The translations under genes and the position numbers were made by a program. 64,000 bases of DNA, taken from the NCBI GenBank assembly GCA_016720705.1, contig JADKKB010000007.1:310001-374000 (forward strand), written 5' to 3'. This DNA is from Chloracidobacterium sp. Lineage in GTDB: Bacteria; Acidobacteriota; Blastocatellia; Pyrinomonadales; Pyrinomonadaceae. This document shows, piece after piece, positions 17,259 through 26,049 of the stretch (position 1 is its first letter; the number at the start of each line of letters is the position of its first letter). The notes under the pieces were generated by a model. The model searched no databases and had not been told where the DNA came from. It saw only the letters and a list, made by a program, of their open reading frames with translations.

Positions 17259-19901
17259 CTACTCGGCCGCTTTCTTTTCATTTACGATGTCCCGATATTC
17301 CTGAACGTAGGCGATATCCTTTGGCACGAGGTCGGCGAGCGTAACGACCAATTCGCCCTTTCGAGCGTGTTTGATCGCGTGGTGTATAGCGGTCCGGCCA
17401 TCAGGAATGATCCTCACGGTCGGGGTTGCTGTGCTCTGTGCAATCCCCTCCTGAAGCAGCGTATGAAGTTCCTCAGGATCGCGGCCCCGAAGGTAATTGC
17501 CCGTGCGGATCACGATGCGGTCAAATGTGTCGCCCGCGATCTTACCAAATTCGCGGATATCATCGTCGCGACGATCACCGGTACCATTTAGAACAACAGT
17601 TCTGTATTTATTAGGTAGTTTTAGGACGAAGTCAGCCAAACCTCTGAGGCCGGCGGGATTATGGGCATAGTCCATAAGTACTGTCACATCGCCGATCTCA
17701 ACAAAATTAAGTCGGCCCGGCGTTTGCGCCGTTCCCGCATTGAAAGTCGTCAGTCCAACACGCAGGTCTTCGAGCGAAACGCCGTGGACAAAGCACGCGA
17801 GTGTCGCGGCCAGCACGTTCTGGATCATAAATTCGGCACGGCCGCCGTATGTCAACGGTACGTTTACCACTTTTTCGATCCGAACCTTCCACTTGCCTTT
17901 CAGTATCGTCACATAGCCATTTTCGTAAACACACGAAACGCGTCCGCGTTCGGCTCGTCGTTTGATATTCGGGTGGTTTTCGTCCATCGAGAAGCAGACG
18001 ACCTTCCCCTCGACCATTTCCTTCATCGCATAGACGAGGTCATCTTCGGCATTAAGCACCGCGTATCCTTTCCTCGAGACCGCACGCGGCACAACGGACT
18101 TGACGCGGGCAAGATCCTCAAGTGTATTTACGTCCTTTAACCCCAAATGGTCGGCGGCGACATTCATCACCACACCAATATCGCAGTAATCAAATCCAAG
18201 CCCCGAGCGAATTATACCGCCGCGGGCAGTTTCCAATACCGCAATATCCACGGTCGGATCCTTAAGTACGAGTTGAGCCGAGACCGGGCCCGTATTGTCG
18301 CCGGTCACGATCTGCTGATTGCCGATATAAGTACCGTCGGTTGTCGTAAACCCTACATTTCGGCCGCTATTTTTTAAGATATGGGCGATCAGTCGCGTCG
18401 TTGTGGTCTTGCCATTCGTGCCCGTGATCGCAAAGATCGGGATCCTTGCCGGCGTCCCGGGCGGAAATAACATATCGATGACGTGTTCAGCCACGTTTCG
18501 AGCAATTCCCTCGCTCGGAGCCAAGTGCATTCGGAAACCGGGAGCCGCGTTCACCTCGATGATCCCGCCACCGTTCTCCCGTAAAGGCTCACTTACATTT
18601 GGAGCAATAACATCCACGCCGGCAACATCCAGCCCGATAATCTTAGCGATCCTTTCAAACAAGAAGACGTTTGCCGGATGCACCTCGTCGGTACAGTCGA
18701 TCGCTGTCCCGCCGGTCGATATATTTGCTGTGGTCTTAAGGTGAAGCACCTCGCCGGCCGGCATAATGCTTTCGAGTTCATATCCGGCTTTTCGGATGCA
18801 CCGCATTGTTTGGCCGTCGATATCGATCTGAGTGAGAACATTTTCGTGCCCGTAACCGCGACGCGGGTCCGCGTTAGTTTTGTCGATCAGATCTTGAATC
18901 GAAGTATTACCATCGCCTATGACGTGTGCCGGCACACGCTCGGCGACCGCTATCAAGCGATTATTTACTACCAAAGCCCGAAAATCCGAACCGATCAACT
19001 GCTTTTCAACAATAATGTATCGTGAATATTCTTTGGCCTTTTCAAAAGCGACCTGGGCTTCTTCGAGCGAATTGACCCCGACCGTTGCACCTTTGCCGTG
19101 ATTACCGTCTAGCGGCTTGATAACAACCGGAAAACCAACGCTGTCGAGAGTATCCTCAAGATCTTCAATATCGCGGATTCGATAGCCTTTCGGAACCGGC
19201 ACGCCCATATCGCCGAGTAGCGTTTTGGTAGCGTGTTTATTCCCCGCGATATCGACCGAGATCATATTTGTATTGACCGTTGTCGTCGCCTGAATACGCT
19301 TTTGATAGACGCCGTATCCAAGTTGGACAAGCGATTGATCATTTAGACGAATAAACGGAATGTCGCGATTGTCGGCCTCTTCGACCAATGAACCCGTCGA
19401 CGGGCCAAAGCGTACGTCTTGGCGGATCTCTCGCATTTCCTGAATCTCTTTTGCGAGTTCATCTTTGATTTCCTGAGTGGACCGTCCTTCGGCAAGATCC
19501 AAAAAGAGCCGTACCGCGGCACGACCGACGTATCGACCCACTTCCTCCTCGAGATAGCTAAAAACGACGTTATAGATTCCGCGTTCGTCTGTTTCCCGCG
19601 TACGACCGTACCCGGTATCCATCCCTGCGAGCGTCTGCAGTTCCAACGCGAAGTGCTCGATCACGTGTCCGGCCCAAGTGCCTTCCTCCACGCGCTTCAG
19701 AAATCCGCCCTCTTCCTGATAACTACAACCGTGGGTCGCAATTGATGGCAAGACATCCCTGAGCCTGTCGTAAAAGCCCTCGATCTTATCGGTCGGCCGT
19801 TCCTCATAGTCAGCGATGTCTAATCGCATTATGATCAGCTTTTTCCAATAGCCGCTCCAGTAGTTAGGGCCGCGAAGTGTGCGAATTTCGAGTATTTCCA
19901 T
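17259..19901 (-). CDS. cphA: Cyanophycin synthetase
   Basis: The product is 880 residues, the length of CphA1. It polymerises Asp and Arg into multi-L-arginyl-poly-L-aspartate, a nitrogen store kept as cytoplasmic granules. The N-terminal domain (MEILEIRTLRGPNYWS, then GTWAGHVIEHFALELQ) is specific to the family. It is followed by the ATP-grasp domain (IKPLDGNHGKGATVGV) that adds Asp, and by a Mur-ligase-like domain (ITGTNGKTTTTRL near 490-500, then ETARGGIIRSGLGFDYCD) that adds Arg. It starts eight bases after cphB, without a visible ribosome binding site, which suggests translational coupling. Confidence 0.96.
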   Translation of the reverse strand: MEILEIRTLRGPNYWSGYWKKLIIMRLDIADYEERPTDKIEGFYDRLRDVLPSIATHGCSYQEEGGFLKRVEEGTWAGHVIEHFALELQTLAGMDTGYGRTRETDERGIYNVVFSYLEEEVGRYVGRAAVRLFLDLAEGRSTQEIKDELAKEIQEMREIRQDVRFGPSTGSLVEEADNRDIPFIRLNDQSLVQLGYGVYQKRIQATTTVNTNMISVDIAGNKHATKTLLGDMGVPVPKGYRIRDIEDLEDTLDSVGFPVVIKPLDGNHGKGATVGVNSLEEAQVAFEKAKEYSRYIIVEKQLIGSDFRALVVNNRLIAVAERVPAHVIGDGNTSIQDLIDKTNADPRRGYGHENVLTQIDIDGQTMRCIRKAGYELESIMPAGEVLHLKTTANISTGGTAIDCTDEVHPANVFLFERIAKIIGLDVAGVDVIAPNVSEPLRENGGGIIEVNAAPGFRMHLAPSEGIARNVAEHVIDMLFPPGTPARIPIFAITGTNGKTTTTRLIAHILKNSGRNVGFTTTDGTYIGNQQIVTGDNTGPVSAQLVLKDPTVDIAVLETARGGIIRSGLGFDYCDIGVVMNVAADHLGLKDVNTLEDLARVKSVVPRAVSRKGYAVLNAEDDLVYAMKEMVEGKVVCFSMDENHPNIKRRAERGRVSCVYENGYVTILKGKWKVRIEKVVNVPLTYGGRAEFMIQNVLAATLACFVHGVSLEDLRVGLTTFNAGTAQTPGRLNFVEIGDVTVLMDYAHNPAGLRGLADFVLKLPNKYRTVVLNGTGDRRDDDIREFGKIAGDTFDRIVIRTGNYLRGRDPEELHTLLQEGIAQSTATPTVRIIPDGRTAIHHAIKHARKGELVVTLADLVPKDIAYVQEYRDIVNEKKAAE

Positions 19902-19909
19902 TGTTTCAA

Positions 19910-20764
19910 TTAGCCAAGGTCAGGCAGCAAGAATTCATTCGGCGGAGGCATCGGATACCGATCGAGATAGTTGTAAACGAGCCCATCACGTAATACGTGA
20001 AACTGGACACCACAGATGCTAAACGCTTCGTTATCACCGACTTCCGCTATCTCGTTGAAGGTAATCTCTGAACCGTCAACGATCGTTGTTGACCCCTGCC
20101 CGAAGACCTCAAGTATTCCTTTACCATCAAGAATGATCGCAGTATTTTCATCAATGCCGATGCCTAGGTTGTACGGATTGTATGACACTGCGGTTATTAG
20201 ACGACTGATGCGTCCGCGTTCGCTGAAGTGCTGGTCGATGATGATATTTTTCAGAAAGCCTAGCCCGGGACTAAGCTTTACGGCATTCTTATGGGGATGT
20301 GAACTTGCATCGCCGCGGACGATCATCGATGTGCTCATTGCCGCCGCACCCGCGCTCGTACCCGCCATTACAACATTGGTGTCGCGCACCATCTTGCGAA
20401 GTTTCTCAGCAAGTTTTGTCCCACCTAGCACCGACACAAGGCGCATCTGGTCACCGCCCGTCATAAATACACCGGTTACGCCGTCCGTAAGCTTTTCGAC
20501 ATCCGCTTGGACAACATCCTGTCGCGAGGTCGCTCGCAAAACCCGTGGATTTGTCACACCGAGATTTCTGAAGGCCTGCGTGTACACGTCTGCAGCAAAC
20601 TCGGGGAAATCCGATGCAACCGGAACGATCAATATTTCTGCCTTGTCGCCGCCGGCTAGTTCAAGAAATTTCTTAAGTATACGACGCTCATTATACTTAT
20701 CTTCCGCCCCACCGATAACGAGCAGATGCCCGCCGATGATCTCACGGTCATCTGATTCACTCAT
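19910..20764 (-). CDS. cphB: Cyanophycinase
   Basis: The product is 284 residues. GGHLLVIGGAEDK opens the fold; the catalytic Ser137 lies in AGTSAGAAAMS, and FMTGGDQMRL is a conserved loop. It is a serine exopeptidase (S51-like) that cuts cyanophycin into beta-Asp-Arg dipeptides. It is first in the cphB-cphA unit, so polymer breakdown and synthesis are coexpressed. A 27-base palindrome and an AT-rich stretch precede the start. Confidence 0.95.
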   Translation of the reverse strand: MSESDDREIIGGHLLVIGGAEDKYNERRILKKFLELAGGDKAEILIVPVASDFPEFAADVYTQAFRNLGVTNPRVLRATSRQDVVQADVEKLTDGVTGVFMTGGDQMRLVSVLGGTKLAEKLRKMVRDTNVVMAGTSAGAAAMSTSMIVRGDASSHPHKNAVKLSPGLGFLKNIIIDQHFSERGRISRLITAVSYNPYNLGIGIDENTAIILDGKGILEVFGQGSTTIVDGSEITFNEIAEVGDNEAFSICGVQFHVLRDGLVYNYLDRYPMPPPNEFLLPDLG

Positions 20765-20793
20765 TTGTTATTATGGAAAACTATAATTTAGAA

Positions 20794-20820
20794 AACTTTA
20801 CACTAAGTTAGTGTAAAGTT
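20794..20820. promoter_or_regulatory. 27-base perfect palindrome upstream of cphB
   Basis: Thirteen-base arms (AACTTTACACTAA / TTAGTGTAAAGTT) flank a single central G, about 30 bases before the cphB ATG and 40 after the carB stop. A one-base centre and a lack of a T-run fit a protein-binding operator better than a terminator. A TATAGT word between it and the ATG could be a -10 box. It is not an ArgR-type box. Confidence 0.55.
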
Positions 20821-20859
20821 CAGGATTGGTCAAGAATTCGATGGGTTTTATGTAATTGA

Positions 20860-23800
20860 TCATCGTATCTCATCCGCCGTCACACTCTTTTCGGCGTGTA
20901 TTTCTTGCAGACTTCTGACCGTAAGAGTTTCTGATGTGAGTTTTGTCCCTATCGCCTCGATCAATGCTTCCGCTCCCGTGATGGTAGTAACACACGGAAC
21001 ATTGAATTGTAGAGCGGCCTTTCGGATCGCTTTCTCGTCAAAATGTGACACTTTACCAAGCGGCGTGTTGATGATCAGTGCGATCTCGCCTTGCCGGATC
21101 AGATCGGCGATATTGGGACGGCCTTCGTTGACCTTAAAAGTCGTCTCGCACTCTAAACCGACCTCGTGTAGACGTTTGGCAGTCCCGAATGTCGCCACTA
21201 GATCGAATCCGAGGTTACTCAACCGCCTTGCGAGCAACACCGCCTGCCCCTTATCTACCTCGTTGACCGAGATGAACGCTCGACCGCTTAGCGGCAACCT
21301 TAAGCCCGCACCTTCCATCGCCTTTCCGTATGCCTCGCCAAATGTCGCCCCGACTCCCATAACCTCACCCGTCGAGTGCATTTCCGGCCCAAGTATCGGA
21401 TCAACTCCGGCAAACTTCTTGAAAGGAAAAACAGGTGACTTTACAAATATCTTGGGGACCGGCAGGACATCCGGAAGGTTAAAATCGGCCAGACGCTTGT
21501 GGCCCGCCATCACCAATGAAGCGATCTTTGCGATCGGCACGCCCGTGGCCTTCGCGACGAATGGCACCGTCCGGGACGCTCTCGGATTGACCTCAAGAAC
21601 GTAAACGCGGTCGTCCTTAATGGCATATTGAATGTTCATCAACCCTTTGACCTTGAGTGCCTTCGCCAACAGATTAGTATAATGGCGGATCGTTGCAAGG
21701 TGTTCCTGGGCGATCTTCTGCGCCGGTAAGACACTCGACGAGTCGCCCGAGTGAATACCCGCTTCCTCGATATGGCCCTGTATCCCGGCAATTACCACCG
21801 TGTCGTCATCGGCGAGTGCGTCGACGTCCACTTCGGCAGCACGTTCAAGAAATTTGTCTATCAGTATCGGTTTTGCCGGCGAAGCATCAACCGCGGAGCG
21901 CATATATTCATCTAGTGACTCATCATCGTAAACTATCGCCATCGCTCGCCCGCCGAGCACAAAACTCGGCCTCACGATGATAGGATAACCTATTTTGTTT
22001 GCAACACTTTTCGCCTCATCAGCTGATGTGACACTCGAATTATCCGGACACGGAATCTTAAGTTCTGCAAGTAACGCCCCAAACCGTTCACGATCCTCAG
22101 CCAGATCGATCGAGTCGGGCGAAGTACCTATGATCGGCACACCCGCGGCGTGCAACCTGTCGGCGAGATTCAAAGGCGTTTGACCACCGAACTGGACAAT
22201 GACACCCTCCGGTTTCTCGACCTCGACGATATTCATCACGTCTTCGTAGGTCAGGGGCTCAAAATATAATCGGTCCGAAGTGTCGTAATCCGTCGACACC
22301 GTCTCCGGATTACAATTGACCATTATCGTCTCGAAGTCCGCTTCTCGCAGTGCAAAACTTGCGTGACAACAGCAATAGTCGAATTCAATGCCCTGGCCGA
22401 TCCGGTTGGGGCCAGAGCCAAGGATCATTATCTTACGACGCGACGTCGGCTCTGCTTCGCACTCCTCTTCGTAGGTAGAATATAAATACGGCGTAAAGGA
22501 TTCGAACTCCGCTCCGCAAGTATCGACCCGCTTATAGACCGGCCTTATCTGCAGTGTTTGCCTATAGTTACGAACCTCTACTTCAGGTGAGTCCGTAAGA
22601 AATGAGATTCGCCGATCGGACAACCCACACTCTTTCAGACTCAACATTAGGTCACGCGATATCTCCTGTAGCGGAATAGTTCCCATCGCGTCCTGAAGAT
22701 CCATAACCTGTTTGAGTTGGTCCAGAAACCACGGGTCGATCCTGGTCAGACGGTGTATCTCTTCGAGCGAATATCCAATTTGGACAGCGTACGTCAAATA
22801 GGAGAATCGCTGCGAATTCGGCCGAGCTAGTTTGCGTTGTAATTCTGCATCCGGAACATCTACTAAACGCAACGGTTTAACCGCTTCGAGCGAACGTAAC
22901 CCCTTAAACAGCGATTCCTTGAACGTACGCCCTATCGCCATTACTTCCCCGACCGATTTCATTTGTGTTCCGAGTACGTCTTCGGCCCCGGGGAATTTCT
23001 CAAAAGCCCATTTAGGTATTTTAGTTACGACATAGTCGATCGTCGGCTCGAAGGATGCCGGCGTCTTCATTGTAATGTCGTTTGGGATCTCGTCGAGTGT
23101 GTAGCCTACCGCCAATTTCGCAGCGATCTTGGCAATCGGAAAGCCGGTGGCCTTAGACGCCAGTGCCGACGATCGCGAAACCCTGGGATTCATTTCGATA
23201 ATACGAATGTCTCCATTCTCAGGATTAACGGCGAATTGTATGTTCGATCCGCCCGTCTCGACACCGACCTTGCGAATGCAGGCGATCGACATATCACGCA
23301 ATCGCTGATACTCAACATCCGTTAACGTTTGCGCCGGTGCGACTGTGATCGAATCACCCGTATGGACGCCCATCGGGTCGAAGTTTTCGATCGAGCAGAT
23401 GATAACGACGTTGTCTTTGAGATCACGCATTACCTCGAGTTCAAACTCTTTCCAACCCAAGATCGACTCTTCGACCAGTATTTGCGAGTTAGGCGAAGCC
23501 ATTAGTCCGCCTCTGGCGATCTCTTCGAATTCCTCCGGATTATAGGCAGTACCGCCGCCCGTGCCGCCCAGCGTAAAACTCGGCCTGATGATCGCAGGGT
23601 AACCCGTCTCTTCAACGATCTTCTTAGCCTCTTCCCACGTGTGAGCAAACCCGCCTCTTGCCGACGGCACACCGATCTCGTCCATCGCGGCCTTAAATAG
23701 TTCGCGGTCCTCGCCCACCTTGATCGCGTTGATATTGGCCCCGATCAGCTTTACACCGAATTTATCCAAAACCCCGCGTTCAAACAATTCGACGGAGAGA

Positions 23801-24090
23801 TTAAGTCCGGTTTGTCCACCGACGGTGGGTAATAGTGCATCGGGACGCTCTTTTTCGATAATTGCAGTTACGGTCTCAACGGTTAGCGGTTCGACATAAG
23901 TGCGGTCGGCGATCTCGGGGTCCGTCATTATCGTTGCCGGATTTGAGTTGACCAATACGACCTCAAACCCCTCTTCTTTGAGCGCCCGACAGGCTTGCGT
24001 TCCCGAATAGTCGAATTCGCACGCCTGACCAATGACAATCGGGCCGGAGCCGATTATTAGGATCTTATGTATATCAGTGCGTTTTGGCAT
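20860..24090 (-). CDS. carB: Carbamoyl-phosphate synthase, large subunit
   Basis: The start at 24090 (MPKRTDIHKILIIGSGPIVI) matches the family; the open frame extends 16 residues further but through a terminator stem. The product is about 1076 residues. Two homologous halves each carry an ATP-grasp domain (TLGGTGGGTAYN in the first, PSFVLGGRAM in the second), and a C-terminal MGS-like allosteric domain ends the protein. It makes carbamoyl phosphate for arginine and pyrimidines. No carA is next to it. Its neighbour is cphB-cphA, which consumes arginine. Confidence 0.97.
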   Translation of the reverse strand: MPKRTDIHKILIIGSGPIVIGQACEFDYSGTQACRALKEEGFEVVLVNSNPATIMTDPEIADRTYVEPLTVETVTAIIEKERPDALLPTVGGQTGLNLSVELFERGVLDKFGVKLIGANINAIKVGEDRELFKAAMDEIGVPSARGGFAHTWEEAKKIVEETGYPAIIRPSFTLGGTGGGTAYNPEEFEEIARGGLMASPNSQILVEESILGWKEFELEVMRDLKDNVVIICSIENFDPMGVHTGDSITVAPAQTLTDVEYQRLRDMSIACIRKVGVETGGSNIQFAVNPENGDIRIIEMNPRVSRSSALASKATGFPIAKIAAKLAVGYTLDEIPNDITMKTPASFEPTIDYVVTKIPKWAFEKFPGAEDVLGTQMKSVGEVMAIGRTFKESLFKGLRSLEAVKPLRLVDVPDAELQRKLARPNSQRFSYLTYAVQIGYSLEEIHRLTRIDPWFLDQLKQVMDLQDAMGTIPLQEISRDLMLSLKECGLSDRRISFLTDSPEVEVRNYRQTLQIRPVYKRVDTCGAEFESFTPYLYSTYEEECEAEPTSRRKIMILGSGPNRIGQGIEFDYCCCHASFALREADFETIMVNCNPETVSTDYDTSDRLYFEPLTYEDVMNIVEVEKPEGVIVQFGGQTPLNLADRLHAAGVPIIGTSPDSIDLAEDRERFGALLAELKIPCPDNSSVTSADEAKSVANKIGYPIIVRPSFVLGGRAMAIVYDDESLDEYMRSAVDASPAKPILIDKFLERAAEVDVDALADDDTVVIAGIQGHIEEAGIHSGDSSSVLPAQKIAQEHLATIRHYTNLLAKALKVKGLMNIQYAIKDDRVYVLEVNPRASRTVPFVAKATGVPIAKIASLVMAGHKRLADFNLPDVLPVPKIFVKSPVFPFKKFAGVDPILGPEMHSTGEVMGVGATFGEAYGKAMEGAGLRLPLSGRAFISVNEVDKGQAVLLARRLSNLGFDLVATFGTAKRLHEVGLECETTFKVNEGRPNIADLIRQGEIALIINTPLGKVSHFDEKAIRKAALQFNVPCVTTITGAEALIEAIGTKLTSETLTVRSLQEIHAEKSVTADEIR

Positions 24091-24103
24091 TTGTAAACAA
24101 CCG

Positions 24104-24132
24104 ATTATACAAAAAAAGTGCGGTCTATATAA
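24104..24132 (-). promoter_or_regulatory. Candidate carB promoter giving a near-leaderless mRNA
   Basis: A perfect TATAAT -10 box (24109-24104) lies 13 bases upstream of the carB ATG. The -35 candidate TTATAT, 17 bases further, is weak and falls in the loop of the upstream terminator. If this is the promoter, the mRNA leader is under ten bases, consistent with the lack of a ribosome binding site. Confidence 0.4.
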
Positions 24133-24142
24133 CCGCACTTTT
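24111..24142 (-). terminator. Intrinsic terminator after the first TPR gene
   Basis: Perfect 11-base arms (24132-24142 and 24114-24124) around a seven-base loop, with seven T following on the minus strand. It lies 20 bases upstream of the carB ATG, and 22 bases before the TPR stop in plus coordinates, so transcripts from the upstream part of carB's promoter region would meet it in either direction. Confidence 0.65.
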
Positions 24143-24164
24143 CAAATTCGATGATCGGGATCGT

Positions 24165-25982
24165 TTAGAATGGGATCCTCGGAACCTTTGGGATCTTATT
24201 TTCGATCTTTTGCTTAGCAGCATCGACTACGATCTTCCCTGATAGTACATTATCGAGTCGTGAGGCAAGCACGGGATTAAGCTTTCTGAGCTTGTCGTTG
24301 ATCTTTTTAGCTTCTTTTTTGTTCCCGCTCGCATTGTATGCCTCGCCGAGATTAAATAGGCCGAATGAGTTCACTCCGTCCAGGTCTACGACCCGCCGGA
24401 ATGTCGCCACCGCATTTCCGAGATCATTAAGGCCGCGATAGCCGAGACCGAGCTGATTTATCGCTATCACCCAATTTTGTTTCAGATTTACCGCTACGTT
24501 CAGTGCGGTCACTGCTGCCTGATACTCGCCCAGTCCATTATGCGTCGAGCCGAGATTCAAGTACGCTGCATCCAACTTTGGGTCCTTCTCGACGGCTTTT
24601 TGTAGAAATGACTTGCCGAGTTCGAAGTCGGCCTTGGCACCTGCCTCGTCTTTGGCCTCCCTTTTTGCAACACCCGAATTATAGTAGGCCCATCCCATAT
24701 TTGAATCGTCGACTGCCGTCGGGCTCAATTCCCGTGCGGTTGCGAGCCTGGCAACGGATTTATCCCACTCGTTGGTCTTCCCGAGACAGAATCCCCACTC
24801 GCTGTAAAGCTCGGGTGTCTTGATCGTTTCCGAGGCGATCTTGTATTCGGCATTTGCGTCGGCGAATCTTCCAAGTTGCCGATAGCAACTTGCGAGATTA
24901 GCGTGAGCCTGTGCGTTTGAAGGGTCGTTACGGATCACTGTCTCGTAGGACGTAGCCGATTTAGTGTAATCGCCTGCATTGTAGTACCACACGCCAAGTT
25001 CAAATGCCGCCGGCGTAAATTTGGGGTCAATGTCCAGTGTCCGCGTATAAGCGGCGACGATAGCATCATTTTGGCCGATCCGATTCAGTGTATGCCCGCG
25101 ATAATAGTTTGCCATCAGGTTCCTGCTGTCGAGTTCCAGCACGCGGTCAAATGCGGCGAGGGCGGCGGCATTGTTATTTTGTTTATAAAGCACCAATCCT
25201 TTCAGATAACGCATCTCAACGCTGTCCGAACCCGCTGATTCGGCCTTGGCCAGACACGCCTCCGCCTTTGCCAGCTCGCCCGCATCAAGGTACGCCAGGC
25301 CTAGTGCGGTATTTATATCGCCAAGGGTCGGATCGATCGCGAGAGCCTTTTCATAGTTGAGTATCGCTTTTGCGGTCTGCTTTTTGCCGTCATAGATCGA
25401 GCCCAATTTCGCATAAGCGACGTCATTTTTATTGTCGAGCTTTATCGCTTCGTCAAAGTAGACAATGGCCGATTCGCTGTTTGCATCACCGGCCGCCGCA
25501 ATGCCTTTTTCAGTGAGAGCATCGCTAAGGCCGTCGCTTGCACGCTTGTTTCGGGGGTTCTGAACTAATGCGGCACGATAATTCGTGATCGCAAGATCTG
25601 TTTGTCCGCCGTCGAGATTGGCCTCTGCCTTAGTTGTCAGAGTATTAGACAATGCGATCTTTTTATTTGCCGCCGCTATAGCGGCTTTCTTACGTGCAGC
25701 GATCAAGGACGCTCGCCGCCTCTTGGCCGCGGCCGCGATCTGGGCATTGGTACGTTTTGCATTGGCTCCGCCACCCGCGGCCTCACCCAAAAACGAATAA
25801 GCCGAGCCGAAACTCGCCTGCGGTTTCTTGCTTCCGTTACGAAATACGAATGCACTCCCGCCACCACCTATGCTCTCAGTGGCAACAAGGTCCTGTGCAC
25901 GCACCGCAGTCGCTTGCGGCATCAGCGAAAATAGGACAGCAACAACGATCGACGATCTTAATATCGGGGAACGAAATACCAT
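24165..25982 (-). CDS. Secreted TPR-repeat protein, paralogue of the gene at 27100
   Basis: The start at 25982 has a GAGG ribosome binding site six bases upstream, and the N-terminus is a signal peptide ending near VRAQ. The product is about 605 residues. After the signal comes QDLV, then GGGGSAFVFRNGSKKP, an Ala/Lys/Arg-rich stretch and about eleven tetratricopeptide repeats from residue 110 to 570. It is probably a periplasmic scaffold. The partner is unknown. The same head (QDLV, then GGSSVFVFRN) is found in the protein encoded at 27100-28935. A good -10 box lies at 26011-26006. Confidence 0.85.
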   Translation of the reverse strand: MVFRSPILRSSIVVAVLFSLMPQATAVRAQDLVATESIGGGGSAFVFRNGSKKPQASFGSAYSFLGEAAGGGANAKRTNAQIAAAAKRRRASLIAARKKAAIAAANKKIALSNTLTTKAEANLDGGQTDLAITNYRAALVQNPRNKRASDGLSDALTEKGIAAAGDANSESAIVYFDEAIKLDNKNDVAYAKLGSIYDGKKQTAKAILNYEKALAIDPTLGDINTALGLAYLDAGELAKAEACLAKAESAGSDSVEMRYLKGLVLYKQNNNAAALAAFDRVLELDSRNLMANYYRGHTLNRIGQNDAIVAAYTRTLDIDPKFTPAAFELGVWYYNAGDYTKSATSYETVIRNDPSNAQAHANLASCYRQLGRFADANAEYKIASETIKTPELYSEWGFCLGKTNEWDKSVARLATARELSPTAVDDSNMGWAYYNSGVAKREAKDEAGAKADFELGKSFLQKAVEKDPKLDAAYLNLGSTHNGLGEYQAAVTALNVAVNLKQNWVIAINQLGLGYRGLNDLGNAVATFRRVVDLDGVNSFGLFNLGEAYNASGNKKEAKKINDKLRKLNPVLASRLDNVLSGKIVVDAAKQKIENKIPKVPRIPF

Positions 25983-26005
25983 AATAAACCTCAACCTAAA
26001 CGTAG

Positions 26006-26011
26006 ATTATA
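26006..26011 (-). promoter_or_regulatory. -10 box of the TPR gene at 24165-25982
   Basis: TATAAT on the minus strand, 24 bases upstream of the ATG. No strong -35 is visible (TACCGA at 17 bases). The ribosome binding site lies between it and the ATG. Confidence 0.4.
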
Positions 26012-26049
26012 CCTAAGAAGGACGTAGTTCGGTAAAAAATTTGCATAAG

